Assembly: GCA_030647265.1 (NCBI GenBank)
Contig: JAUSJM010000001.1
Location: 1 to 36,440, forward strand
Direction: 5' to 3'
Length of the DNA: 36,440 nucleotides
Source: a bacterium
GTDB taxonomy: Bacteria > Patescibacteriota > Microgenomatia > Daviesbacterales > UBA10151
Below, one piece after another: positions 16,417-24,259 of this stretch (its first letter is position 1; every line of letters starts with the position of its first letter). The notes under the pieces are model-generated. The model searched no databases. It saw only the letters and a program-made list of their open reading frames with translations, and had not been told where the DNA came from. A program made the position numbers and the translations under genes.

Positions 16417-16446
16417 AAAATAACAATTCTTACAGTTTCTCGTCAA
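16417..16446 (-). promoter_or_regulatory. promoter of the HNH gene
   Basis: Minus strand: TTGACG, 18 nt, TATTTT. The start codon with a Shine-Dalgarno lies about 45 nt downstream at 16371. Confidence 0.4.
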
Positions 16447-16488
16447 GCCCCTAAAATTTAACTACAAGATATAACTCTAATAAAACTA

Positions 16489-16516
16489 TTGACTAATAAA
16501 TTTGAAAGAATATAAT
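16489..16516 (+). promoter_or_regulatory. ndk promoter, leaderless start
   Basis: TTGACT, 16 nt, perfect TATAAT, then 8 nt to the ATG at 16525. Divergent from the HNH promoter. Confidence 0.7.
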
Positions 16517-16524
16517 TAGTTCAA

Positions 16525-17277
16525 ATGTCAGCTGAAACTTCAATTTTACGTGATTTGCAAACTCCCGATTGTTTCTCTAGTCGGACAGAAGCTTGGAAAA
16601 CGATAACACAATGGAGAACGTGTGGCTTATCTCCCGTTAGCACTTCAGACCGGCAAAAAATTGTTGATATAATCACTGCTCTTTCCTCTGAGGAAGTAAA
16701 TCAAATGGTTACAGTAGGAAAATTAACCATCGGGCTGATAAAACCCAATGCTCATGAAGGCAAAGATTTACCCCCAACTGACGAACAAGCAGCAGAAGCT
16801 ATTTTGGGTATGGTTGGCCGGGAGAGGCTTGCTTACCATCTACACTTTGGTCTAGGTAAAACCGAAGCAGGACTTTTTTATGCTCCCCTGAGAGAAGAAT
16901 ATCAAGACAAAGTTATGCCACAAAAAAATCATTACAATAATTTTGGGGAATTTTGTTTGTTTGACACTATGGTCCGTTTTACCGCTTCTGGCCCTTTAAC
17001 TGTTTTGTTTATAGAGGGAAAAGATGCTGTAGCTAACTGGAGAGAAACCATGGGCAAAACAAACCCGGAGCAAGCTGGCCCCAACTCTATCAGAGGAAAA
17101 CATGGATTGCTGGATATTATGCCAAACAGCCTGGTCCATGGAAGTGATTCTGTTGAATCGGCCCAAAGAGAAAAAAGAGTTCTCACTGAGGCACTAATGA
17201 GATTTTACATATCAACTGTGATCCGTCCTGATCAGATACCTGACTCTAAACCTGTTGTTCTACCTCATGGGGGGTGA
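16525..17277 (+). CDS. ndk: nucleoside diphosphate kinase, long form
   Basis: 250 aa; classical NDK is about 140-150. NDK motifs start at TIGLIKPNA (residues 67-75; the usual KPDA has N for D). Further on come GPLTVLFIEG, WRETMGKTNP, NSIRGKHG and the phosphohistidine segment PNSLVHGSDSVESA. The catalytic His and the supporting Lys, Arg, Thr and Asn positions are all present. Extra parts: an N-terminal extension of about 65 residues and an insertion around REEYQDKVMPQKNHYNNFG between the Tyr-containing helix and the GP motif. It equalises NTP and dNTP pools. The 3' end overlaps the converging dcd-like gene by 32 bp. Confidence 0.88.
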   Translation: MSAETSILRDLQTPDCFSSRTEAWKTITQWRTCGLSPVSTSDRQKIVDIITALSSEEVNQMVTVGKLTIGLIKPNAHEGKDLPPTDEQAAEAILGMVGRERLAYHLHFGLGKTEAGLFYAPLREEYQDKVMPQKNHYNNFGEFCLFDTMVRFTASGPLTVLFIEGKDAVANWRETMGKTNPEQAGPNSIRGKHGLLDIMPNSLVHGSDSVESAQREKRVLTEALMRFYISTVIRPDQIPDSKPVVLPHGG

Positions 17278-17815
17278 CCCTCCCACCTTGATGCTGACCT
17301 CTGTAGTTCACTGTTTTCCCTTCTATCTTATAAAAGACCATATTACAAATTCTGGCTCCCATCTGAAGTTTCACATCAAACTCACTTAAGTTTTTGAGTC
17401 CCATGGTTAAAGATCCTTTATAACCTGGATCTGTTTTGGAATTTAATAGAAGTAGACCAGCTCTAAATAAGCTGCTTCTGGGATAAATCATGGGCATCAC
17501 ATCTTCTGGAGTATTAACTGTTTCCAAAGTCTGAACTAAATAATAATCTCCTGGTTTAATAATTACCTCTTCTTGGGTTTTAGAATCTTCTTTGTACTCA
17601 GCCAGAACCTCTGTTTTAACCCCTTTTCTTAAACCTAATCCAGCACTACTATCACACTCAATAAAAGCCCCACCCTCTATTATTTTAAAAACTTTTCCTA
17701 AACGAAGGTCCATCCCCACACCTTCAGGGTTATATAACTCCCGGTCTCCCAAATTCTCCAGGAGAGCTTCTTCCTTCACTCTTCTTAAAACTTCATCTAA
17801 ACCAAGCACTGCCAT
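17246..17815 (-). CDS. Dcd/dUTPase-family protein, deaminase Glu absent
   Basis: 189 aa from the ATG at 17815. Family motifs: PRSSLFRAGLLLLNSKTDPG (substrate loop), Y-K-G-S-L-T-M-G-L-K-N, and C-terminal YRGQHQGGR typical of dCTP deaminases. Where Dcd enzymes have the catalytic Glu (T-L-E-L) this protein has T-M-G-L, so deamination is doubtful and a dUTPase-like pyrophosphatase is more likely. The reading frame stays open and protein-like for 34 codons upstream of the ATG (to 17917, just after TAG), with no ATG, GTG or TTG and no Shine-Dalgarno before the ATG at 17815, so the true N terminus may be longer and use a rare start. Next to folA-thyA. Confidence 0.85.
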   Translation of the reverse strand: MAVLGLDEVLRRVKEEALLENLGDRELYNPEGVGMDLRLGKVFKIIEGGAFIECDSSAGLGLRKGVKTEVLAEYKEDSKTQEEVIIKPGDYYLVQTLETVNTPEDVMPMIYPRSSLFRAGLLLLNSKTDPGYKGSLTMGLKNLSEFDVKLQMGARICNMVFYKIEGKTVNYRGQHQGGRVTPHEVEQQV

Positions 17816-17921
17816 AGCATGGTAGATGGTAAATGGTTGGTCGCTATTAGTAAAGAGGTATTTATCCAGATCAAAATTCTCCGGCTTCGCAAGAGGACGT
17901 CTTGGAGCCTCAGGAATCTAT

Positions 17922-18413
17922 TTACTTCTCTAGTTCTAAGAATTTGAATTTAAACCCAGCATCTTCTCCGAGAGTTTCAGAAACTAACTTTTTAAAATCA
18001 GAATAATCAGGGAAAAAGGTGTCTGCCTCCGGAAAATCACCTTCTACTAGAGTTAAATAAAGCTTGTCTGCTAAAGACAGGGCTTGTTCATAAATTTGTC
18101 CCCCACCAATAATGAAAATTTCATTGTTGCCCGGAGCTGACGAAGCGAGTCGAAGGGCTTCCTCCAAAGAATGAACCACCTCTACTCCTTCGGCTTTAAA
18201 ATTTTTATCCTGAGTAATAACAATATTGGTTCTTCCGGGGAGTGCTTTCCCAATAGATTCATGGGTTTTCCTACCCATAATAATAGGATGACCCATGGTG
18301 ATCTCCTTGAACCTCTTTAACTCAGCGGGAATATGCCAAAGCAGCCCATTGCTGCTGCCAATGGCCCTGTTATTCCCCATAGCCACAATGATACTAAGCT
18401 TAGAACTATTCAT
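17922..18413 (-). CDS. folA: dihydrofolate reductase
   Basis: 163 aa, normal length. NADPH-dependent reduction of dihydrofolate made by ThyA. Signatures: IVAMGNNRAIGSSNGLLWHI (residues 9-28), FKEITMGHPIIMGRKTHESI, LPGRTNIVIT and IIGGGQIYEQAL. The segment LRLASSAPGNN (about residues 87-97), just before IFIIGGG, is encoded by a GC-rich patch related to palindromic repeats. The ATG overlaps the thyA stop by 4 nt, so FolA and ThyA are translationally coupled. Confidence 0.96.
   Translation of the reverse strand: MNSSKLSIIVAMGNNRAIGSSNGLLWHIPAELKRFKEITMGHPIIMGRKTHESIGKALPGRTNIVITQDKNFKAEGVEVVHSLEEALRLASSAPGNNEIFIIGGGQIYEQALSLADKLYLTLVEGDFPEADTFFPDYSDFKKLVSETLGEDAGFKFKFLELEK
18127..18162. repeat. 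short GC-rich palindrome-like patch inside folA
   Basis: Plus strand 18130-18160 contains GAAGCGAGTCGAAGGGC flanked by GCCCGG, so GCCC and GGGC ends can pair around it. The composition and the CGAAGCGAG core resemble the elements at 5090-5168 and in topA. It lies in a surface-loop region of FolA and keeps the frame. It may be an eroded repeat copy. Confidence 0.35.
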
Positions 18414-19399
18414 GCAGAAAGAGGAGGTCTGACCTTTTTACCAGCAATAAAACCACCTACTACTGAAAGTTCTCCCTTTAGAGGTGGATGAGAATCATAA
18501 TTTTCTAAGGTCACAAACTCCGGTTTAAAATCATCAATATCTTTGACTGAAGGATCGATAGTAATGGTCGGAAAAAGTTTAGGCTTTCTTTTAATCTGTT
18601 CTCTGACCTGATCAAAGTGGTTATCATAAATATGTGCATCACCAAAAGTATGAATAAATTCCCCTGGTTTATACCCCAAAATCTGAGCCAGAAGAATGGT
18701 TAAAAGTGCATAACTGGCAATATTGAAGGGCACACCTAAAAACATATCCGCCGTTCTTTGATAAAGCTGCAAATTAAGCTTCCCCCCTTTAACGCTGACT
18801 TGATAGAGAATATGGCAGAGAGGAAATCTCACCGCCTCATCCGGATTAGGAGCCATGTTATACATATATTCCGGATTCCAGACATTAACCACCGCGTTTC
18901 TGGCATAAGGGTCGGCCTTAATCTCATTAATGAGCCACCTTAGCTGATCAATGGTTTTTCCCGAAGTTCTAGTTGGCCAATGACGCCAAAAATCCCCATA
19001 AACATGATATAGATGTCCATATTTATCAGCAAATACCTCATCCTCAGCAATTTTTTGCACAAACTCTTCCTTAGTCATCTCCGAAACTTCCCCTTTAGCT
19101 ACCTTCTCTTTATAGATTTTGTAAGGATAATCATCCCAGATATGAACATTTTGATCCACCAGATACTTAATGTTAGTTTGCCCGGAGATAAACCAATAAA
19201 GCTCCTGTAAAACACCTTTCCAGTAAACTTTTTTAGTGGTCAGAAGTGGAAATCCTTCTGAAAGATCAAACCTAATTTGCCTGCCAAAAACACTGAGAGT
19301 CCTGGCTCCCGTTCCCTCATCGATATTCTCTACTCCACTCTTGAGAATTTCTTTTAATAAATCTAGATATTGGTATTCAGGGTGTTTTTGTTTAGCCAT
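18410..19399 (-). CDS. thyA: thymidylate synthase
   Basis: 329 aa from the ATG at 19399, which has GAGGA 7 nt upstream; a longer reading to 19564 only runs through the end of the upstream dcd gene and is rejected. Converts dUMP to dTMP with methylene-THF. The catalytic Cys is in FPLCHILYQVSV, followed by LNLQLYQRTADMFLGVPFNI and the folate/dUMP-binding FGDAHIYDNH. Other features: GARTLSVFGRQIRFDL near the start and an insertion of about 25 residues around KIYKEKVAKGEVSEMTKEEF. Operon order dcd-thyA-folA places dUMP supply, methylation and folate recycling together. Confidence 0.96.
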   Translation of the reverse strand: MAKQKHPEYQYLDLLKEILKSGVENIDEGTGARTLSVFGRQIRFDLSEGFPLLTTKKVYWKGVLQELYWFISGQTNIKYLVDQNVHIWDDYPYKIYKEKVAKGEVSEMTKEEFVQKIAEDEVFADKYGHLYHVYGDFWRHWPTRTSGKTIDQLRWLINEIKADPYARNAVVNVWNPEYMYNMAPNPDEAVRFPLCHILYQVSVKGGKLNLQLYQRTADMFLGVPFNIASYALLTILLAQILGYKPGEFIHTFGDAHIYDNHFDQVREQIKRKPKLFPTITIDPSVKDIDDFKPEFVTLENYDSHPPLKGELSVVGGFIAGKKVRPPLSA

Positions 19400-19409
19400 A
19401 AATTTATCC

Positions 19410-20156
19410 TCAGTTTTTGGCATGTTTGTCCATAGTTTGTCTGGAGAAACTGGATACCTCTGGCCTATCACTACGTGTATAGGGATGGAGGTTTTCGGCA
19501 ACACCTCGATCAGTTGGATAAGCCATCCTCTCAAAGGAAAAAGCACAAATAGAGCTTCCCTCATAGATCACAATCTTCTTACCCTTCAAAAAAGTCCCAA
19601 ACTCCAAAACTGGACAACCATCCCAACCTGGGTCAAAGCGAGCTGCAGTTGAATGAACTACTACTCCAATTCTGGCTAAACTGCTTTTACCATGAAGCTG
19701 ACCAACAATATCTTTCGGCAGACTTAATCTTTCTTTAGTGGTAGCAATCACAAACTCATTTTCTGTTAGCACAAAAGGCTGGCCGGGTTTAAGTACCACC
19801 AACCTCATCATTTGTTCCATCTCTTCTTTGGTGGTATAACGTGTATCGATAGTATTTAAACCATCGTTAGTAAAAACTCGAAGCTTGTTGCCCAAATGAA
19901 AATCAATGGAAACCTCATCTACACAACTCTCCCAATCTTCCGGGAGAGGGTCAATTTTAATAATTCCTTTCCCTATATATTCCTTCAGGGCCCAATCAGG
20001 AAGAGTTCCGGTTAAGCTAAAGGGGTCAGGCTTTCCCTCATTTTTTGCCTCTCCATTTACCTGATATTGGGATCGTAAAAATTGATGGAAACTTTCTTCC
20101 AGTTGTTTGATGAGTTGAGGATCTTGATGATGAGAATTTAGCTTTGGCCTTGGCAT
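19410..20156 (-). CDS. dcd: dCTP deaminase
   Basis: 248 aa from the ATG at 20156 (a TTG at 20207 would overlap pyrG). The Dcd core begins near residue 60 (LPDWALKEYIGKGIIKIDPL), so there is a Dcd-free N-terminal extension of about 55 residues. Active-site segments: GKSSLARIGVVVHSTAARFD, PGWDG, and the Glu-containing C-P-V-L-E-F strand, all as in deaminating enzymes. It converts dCTP to dUTP, or to dUMP if bifunctional. It is the likely active deaminase of the two family members here, one gene away from pyrG, which makes CTP. Confidence 0.93.
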   Translation of the reverse strand: MPRPKLNSHHQDPQLIKQLEESFHQFLRSQYQVNGEAKNEGKPDPFSLTGTLPDWALKEYIGKGIIKIDPLPEDWESCVDEVSIDFHLGNKLRVFTNDGLNTIDTRYTTKEEMEQMMRLVVLKPGQPFVLTENEFVIATTKERLSLPKDIVGQLHGKSSLARIGVVVHSTAARFDPGWDGCPVLEFGTFLKGKKIVIYEGSSICAFSFERMAYPTDRGVAENLHPYTRSDRPEVSSFSRQTMDKHAKN

Positions 20157-20162
20157 ATGTGG

Positions 20163-20190
20163 ATTTGACACTACTTTACCAACATCCCAA
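20163..20190 (-). promoter_or_regulatory. possible dcd promoter, leaderless start
   Basis: Minus strand, inside the pyrG-dcd junction: TTGGGA, 16 nt, TCAAAT, then 6 nt to the ATG at 20156. Both boxes match 4 of 6 positions. It supports the ATG over the upstream TTG. Confidence 0.35.
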
Positions 20191-20196
20191 AATTTT

Positions 20197-21837
20197 TCAA
20201 GTACCAATTTGAACTTTTGCTGCTGCTTTGATAAAGCCTAAAAATAATGGGTGAGGTTCTAAGGGCCTGGATTTTAACTCTGGGTGAAACTGAGTTCCTA
20301 CAAAAAATGGATGATTTTTTAACTCTATTATTTCTACCAGTTTCCCATCAGGGCTGGTACCAGCAATCCTTAAACCATTGGTTAAAAATTTTCCCATAAA
20401 CTCATTATTAAACTCATATCTGTGTCTGTGTCTTTCAGAAATTGTAGTTTTACCTGCACTGAGCTTGCCGAATGTGCCATATAACTCTCTTACTAAAGTA
20501 TTCTCTTTTAGAGAACACACCCAAGCTCCCAACCTCATTGTTCCTCCATAATCTTTTTCTAAAAGCTTTTTTTGCTGATCAGACATAATATGAATCACTG
20601 GATATCTCGTTTTAGCATCCACCTCAGTAGTGTTAGCTCCATCAAGTCCTAAAACATTCCTGGCATATTCCACTACTGCCAACTGCATTCCATAACAAAG
20701 TCCAAAATAGGGAATTTTATTCTCCCTACAATATTTAATAGCCTCAATTTTGCCTTCGATATCCCGAGATCCAAAACCCCCGGGAACAATAATCCCCTGA
20801 TAATCTTTTAATTGGTTAATATCTTCCAGAAGTTTCCCTGAATCAATCCAATCAATTTCTGGCTTCAAGCCCAAAGAGTAGGCAGCATGTTTTAGAGCCT
20901 CAATGACCGAGATATAGGAGTCAACTAAAACCCCTGCCCCGCTAGTAAAGTATTTCCCCACAATGCCGATCTTCACTTTAGTTTTAGCAGATTCTACCTG
21001 GCTCACAAACTTTCTCCACTCTTTCAGATCTTTATTTTTTCTCTTCAGTTTTAATTTTTCCAAAATCCTATTTGTTAAGTTACTACTTTCATAAAGTAAA
21101 GGAATCTCGTAGATATTGTTCACATCAGGGGCTGGAATAATATCTTCCGGTTCAATACCGGTATTAAAGGACAACCTTTTGGCCCGGGGGGCATCAATAG
21201 AAAGAGGAGACCTGGCCAGTAGTATATCGGGTTGGATACCAGCAGAGTTTAAATCTTTGACTGACATCTGAGCTGGCTTACTCTTCATCTCCCCCAGGAA
21301 GGATGGGACAGGCAAGTAAGTTACATGAATATGAATAACATCATCATGCTTTTTCAACTTGAGCAGTCTGTTAGCTTCTAAAAAGAGGAGGTTTTGATAC
21401 TCACCCGCTGTACCTCCAATTTCCACTAAAACAATGTCAGCATTTCTGGATTTTCCTGCCTCATTAATTCGTTCCAAAATCTCCTGAGTAACGTTATGGA
21501 TATCTACATAATCACCGTCATATTCCAGGTTTCTTTCCTTTTGGATCACAGAAAGGTAAATGCTGCCCTGAGTAGCAATATTAGTAGAGTTTAAACTTTC
21601 TCCTAAAAACCTTTCATAATGTCCTAAATCCTGATCTGTCTCCCTACCATCATCTAAAACAAAAGTTTCCCCATGAGCCAAAGGGTTCATGGTCCCAGCA
21701 TCAACATTTAAATAGGGGTCCATCTTTAGGGGGGCTACTTTATAGCCAGCAGATTTTAGGAGGAGGGCAATGGAGGCAGTGGCAATGCCTTTACCGATAC
21801 CAGAAATAACTCCACCAGAAACAAAGATATACTTCAC
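20197..21837 (-). CDS. pyrG: CTP synthase
   Basis: 546 aa, normal length. Synthetase domain: VSGGVISGIGKGIATASIAL (residues 6-25), MDPYLNVDAGTMNPLAHGE, and GGTAGEYQNL. Glutaminase domain: PGGFGSRDIEGK, nucleophile Cys in YFGLCYGMQLAVVEYARNVL (usual GICLGMQ, here Leu replaced by Tyr), and GTQFHPELKSRP with the catalytic His and Glu. It makes CTP from UTP with glutamine. The start codon is GTG, with a TATAAT box 8 nt upstream. Confidence 0.97.
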   Translation of the reverse strand: MKYIFVSGGVISGIGKGIATASIALLLKSAGYKVAPLKMDPYLNVDAGTMNPLAHGETFVLDDGRETDQDLGHYERFLGESLNSTNIATQGSIYLSVIQKERNLEYDGDYVDIHNVTQEILERINEAGKSRNADIVLVEIGGTAGEYQNLLFLEANRLLKLKKHDDVIHIHVTYLPVPSFLGEMKSKPAQMSVKDLNSAGIQPDILLARSPLSIDAPRAKRLSFNTGIEPEDIIPAPDVNNIYEIPLLYESSNLTNRILEKLKLKRKNKDLKEWRKFVSQVESAKTKVKIGIVGKYFTSGAGVLVDSYISVIEALKHAAYSLGLKPEIDWIDSGKLLEDINQLKDYQGIIVPGGFGSRDIEGKIEAIKYCRENKIPYFGLCYGMQLAVVEYARNVLGLDGANTTEVDAKTRYPVIHIMSDQQKKLLEKDYGGTMRLGAWVCSLKENTLVRELYGTFGKLSAGKTTISERHRHRYEFNNEFMGKFLTNGLRIAGTSPDGKLVEIIELKNHPFFVGTQFHPELKSRPLEPHPLFLGFIKAAAKVQIGT

Positions 21838-21845
21838 CGTTTTTG

Positions 21846-21851
21846 ATTATA
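21846..21851 (-). promoter_or_regulatory. pyrG -10 box, leaderless GTG start
   Basis: Perfect TATAAT on the minus strand, 8 nt before the GTG at 21837. No good -35 found. Confidence 0.5.
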
Positions 21852-21934
21852 CCCTAAACTTTTGGGGGGAAGCGAGCAGAATCAGAGGCCCTCAATATAA
21901 TTACAAATTTAGGGAAGCTATGTCAATAGCCAGC

Positions 21935-22108
21935 TTATCCCAGGTAAGGTGGAGTCTTTTTGGCCTGAGGTAGTTTAGATAGTTCCACCACTTTAGGGCT
22001 CTTAGGAACCTGTTCAGCTTGTAAAAGTACTTCACCAGCATAGCCGTTAACCATATCAGGATCAACTATAATAACAACCACCCCTCCTTCATTTTGTTCT
22101 CTACTCAA
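21935..22108 (-). CDS. small protein, 57 aa, unknown
   Basis: This fills most of the 308-nt gap between topA and pyrG. Reading from TTG at 22108 gives 57 aa ending in TAA at 21935; AAAGGGGTGA, a strong Shine-Dalgarno, lies about 7 nt upstream. The sequence starts S-R-E-Q-N-E-G-G, then a short hydrophobic strand VVVIIVDPDMV, then a polar helix-like part with repeated P-K and ends KKTPPYLG. Codon choice looks like neighbouring genes. No family recognised. The rest of the gap (21838-21934) holds only the pyrG promoter. Confidence 0.5.
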   Translation of the reverse strand: MSREQNEGGVVVIIVDPDMVNGYAGEVLLQAEQVPKSPKVVELSKLPQAKKTPPYLG

Positions 22109-22145
22109 TTTAAATCACCCCTTTCTTCTATAAAAGAATCCTACA

Positions 22146-24251
22146 TTATTTTTTTGGTTTGGTCCAGGAGGCAAATTTGCAGTTTGGGTAATTTTTACAT
22201 CCATAAAAAGGCCTGCCTTTTTTAGTTTTTCTAAGGACTACCTCTCCCCCGCAATCGGGACAAGGGATATCCAGCTTTTCCTCCAAATTTTCCGTGTGTT
22301 TACATTCAGGGAAACCGGTACAAGCCAAGAACTTTCCAAACCTCCCATATTTAATTTGTAACTTTTTCCCACATTCAGGACAATCTCTATCCACCACCTC
22401 AGCTTCTATCTCTACTTTTCCTGCTGTCTCTTCCACCTCTTCCAGCTTTTTAGAAAAAGGCTCATAAAATTCTTTAATGGTGGGTCTCCATTCTCTTTCC
22501 CCCCGGGCTATCTCATCCAGCTCATCCTCCATTTGGGCTGTAAAATCATAATCCAAAATATTAGCAAAATTCTTCTCTAAAAAGAGAATCACTGCTATCC
22601 CCAAAGGAGTAGGAAAAAACCTTTTTTCTTGCCTTTCCACATAAAACCTATCTAAAATAGTAGCCAGGATGGAGGCATAAGTAGAAGGCCTGCCAATCCC
22701 CAGCTCTTCCAGTTTCTTAATCAAGGAAGCATCATTGAACCGGGGTGGTGGTTCGGTAAAATGCTGCCCGGGAATCAGCTTTAGAAGCTCCAGCAGCTCC
22801 CCAACTGTTAACTCCGGTAAAGCTTGCCCACCCTCTTCCTCACCTTCTTCCACCACCTTCCCATAAACCTTCAACCAACCTTCAAACTTAATGACACTAC
22901 CGGTAGCTCTAAAAGTATAAGAGTTAGCTGTCACATCCACTGTAGTTTGATCTGAGATTGCCTCCTTCACCTGGGAAGCCACCATCCTTTTCCAAATCAG
23001 GTCATAAACTCTTAGGTGTTCCCGAGTTAACCCTTCCAGATTTTTAAACTTCTCCGAGGTGAGTTGGATGTTGGTGGGCCTGATAGCCTCATGAGCCTCC
23101 TGGGCTACTTTGGATTTAGTTTTATAAAGCCTGGGAGAGGGAGGGAGGTAATTTTTTCCCAGGTTTTGTTCAATAAAACTTCTGGCTTGTTTTAAAGCCT
23201 GGTCAGATAAATTTACAGAATCAGTTCTCATATAGGTAATCAAGCCTCTCTCATATAAAACCTGGGCTATCATCATGGTTTTTTTAGCTGTTAAGCCCAA
23301 TCTGTTAGCAGCAGCCTGCTGGAGAGTAGAGGTGGTAAAAGGAGGGGCAGGATATTTTCTGACCTCTTTTTGGGTAACTTTAGAAACTTGATACTCTGCT
23401 TTTTCCAAAGCTTTGAGGTGTCCTTCTGCTTCAGCCGAGGTTTTAATAGCCAGCTTCTTGCCATCTTTTTCTACTAAATTAGCAACAAAGCTATTAGGAA
23501 GTAACTTCGCGAGGGGTGGCGCAGAGGAGAGATCTCGGGCGTCGACCGCAGCGAGCGAAAGCGAGCGAGGACGCACCTGAGATACCGAAGCGACAGGACC
23601 CCGAGCAGATATCAACTCCGCTTCGATACTCCAATATTCTACCGGTTTAAAAGCCTCAATCTCCCTTTCCCTTTCTACTATTAACCTCAAAGCTACAGAC
23701 TGTACCCTGCCGGCAGAAAGCCCACTTTTCACCTTTTTCCAAAGCAGGGGGGAAAGTTTATAACCTACCAACCTATCCAGAACTCTCCTGGCTTGTTGGG
23801 CGTCCACTAACTTAATATCCAAGTTTCTGGGATTATCAAAAGCCTCTTTAATAGCTTCTTCAGTAATCTCATGAAAAACCACTCGATGGATCTGGTTTGT
23901 AGTTTTTGGTTCATAGTTCATAGTTTTTTTCTTCTTACCAGAAACCCCGAACCCTGAACTAACTAACTCTTTTATATGCCAGGCTATGGCTTCTCCCTCC
24001 CGATCAGGGTCTGTGGCCAACCACAAAGTTTTAGCCCCCAAAGCTTCTTTTTTTAATTCATTAACCCTCTTAATTTTATCCCTGGGAATGATATATCTGG
24101 GATTAAAGTTGTTCTCCACATCAATCCCTAGATCAGCCTTAGGCAAATCCCTGACATGCCCCATCGATGCTTCTACCTGGTACTTGCTTCCCAAAAACTT
24201 GGAAAGGGTCCGAGCTTTAGTTGGTGATTCCACAATTACCAGGTTTTGCAT
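22146..24251 (-). CDS. topA: DNA topoisomerase I
   Basis: 701 aa type IA enzyme relaxing negative supercoils. Toprim domain at the N terminus (LVIVESPTKARTL, residues 4-16; ATDPDREGEAIAWH about 79-92), RVQSVALRLIVERE, the catalytic Tyr in RGLITYMRTDSVNL, and two C-terminal four-Cys zinc ribbons (CPECGKK...CTGFPEC and CPDCGGE...CKNYPNC). Two extra segments interrupt the family pattern: residues about 98-119 (heptameric repeat DNA) and about 214-249 (GC-rich palindromic DNA). Both keep the frame and lie between conserved blocks, so the enzyme is probably active. Confidence 0.97.
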   Translation of the reverse strand: MQNLVIVESPTKARTLSKFLGSKYQVEASMGHVRDLPKADLGIDVENNFNPRYIIPRDKIKRVNELKKEALGAKTLWLATDPDREGEAIAWHIKELVSSGFGVSGKKKKTMNYEPKTTNQIHRVVFHEITEEAIKEAFDNPRNLDIKLVDAQQARRVLDRLVGYKLSPLLWKKVKSGLSAGRVQSVALRLIVEREREIEAFKPVEYWSIEAELISARGPVASVSQVRPRSLSLAAVDARDLSSAPPLAKLLPNSFVANLVEKDGKKLAIKTSAEAEGHLKALEKAEYQVSKVTQKEVRKYPAPPFTTSTLQQAAANRLGLTAKKTMMIAQVLYERGLITYMRTDSVNLSDQALKQARSFIEQNLGKNYLPPSPRLYKTKSKVAQEAHEAIRPTNIQLTSEKFKNLEGLTREHLRVYDLIWKRMVASQVKEAISDQTTVDVTANSYTFRATGSVIKFEGWLKVYGKVVEEGEEEGGQALPELTVGELLELLKLIPGQHFTEPPPRFNDASLIKKLEELGIGRPSTYASILATILDRFYVERQEKRFFPTPLGIAVILFLEKNFANILDYDFTAQMEDELDEIARGEREWRPTIKEFYEPFSKKLEEVEETAGKVEIEAEVVDRDCPECGKKLQIKYGRFGKFLACTGFPECKHTENLEEKLDIPCPDCGGEVVLRKTKKGRPFYGCKNYPNCKFASWTKPKK
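23505..23612. repeat. GC-rich palindromic insertion inside topA
   Basis: About 108 nt, coding for residues about 214-249 of TopA. ATCTCGGGCGTC near 23542 pairs with GACGCACCTGAGAT near 23580 with small bulges; the outer arms (CGAGGGG and CCCCGAG) also pair roughly. The loop holds a mirror repeat GCGAGCGAAAGCGAGCG. G+C is visibly far above the rest of topA. It contains GTCGAC like the element at 5090-5168. Behaviour resembles palindromic elements that insert in frame into Rickettsia genes. Confidence 0.6.
23897..23959. repeat. degenerate 7-nt tandem repeat inside topA
   Basis: Nine successive heptamers on the plus strand: TTGTAGT, TTTTGGT, TCATAGT, TCATAGT, TTTTTTC, TTCTTAC, CAGAAAC, CCCGAAC, CCTGAAC. 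Total 63 nt, which is both 9 x 7 and 21 codons. It encodes the Lys-rich stretch between AIAWHIKEL and HRVVFHEIT of TopA, where other TopA proteins are shorter. Confidence 0.6.
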
Positions 24252-24259
24252 ATTAGATA

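Noticed and set aside
19400-19564. N-terminal extension of ThyA to 19564
   Set aside because: It runs inside the end of dcd in another frame, does not look like ThyA, and the ATG at 19399 has GAGGA at proper distance.
23897-23959. CRISPR-like array in topA
   Set aside because: Units are 7 nt with no spacers and lie inside an open reading frame.
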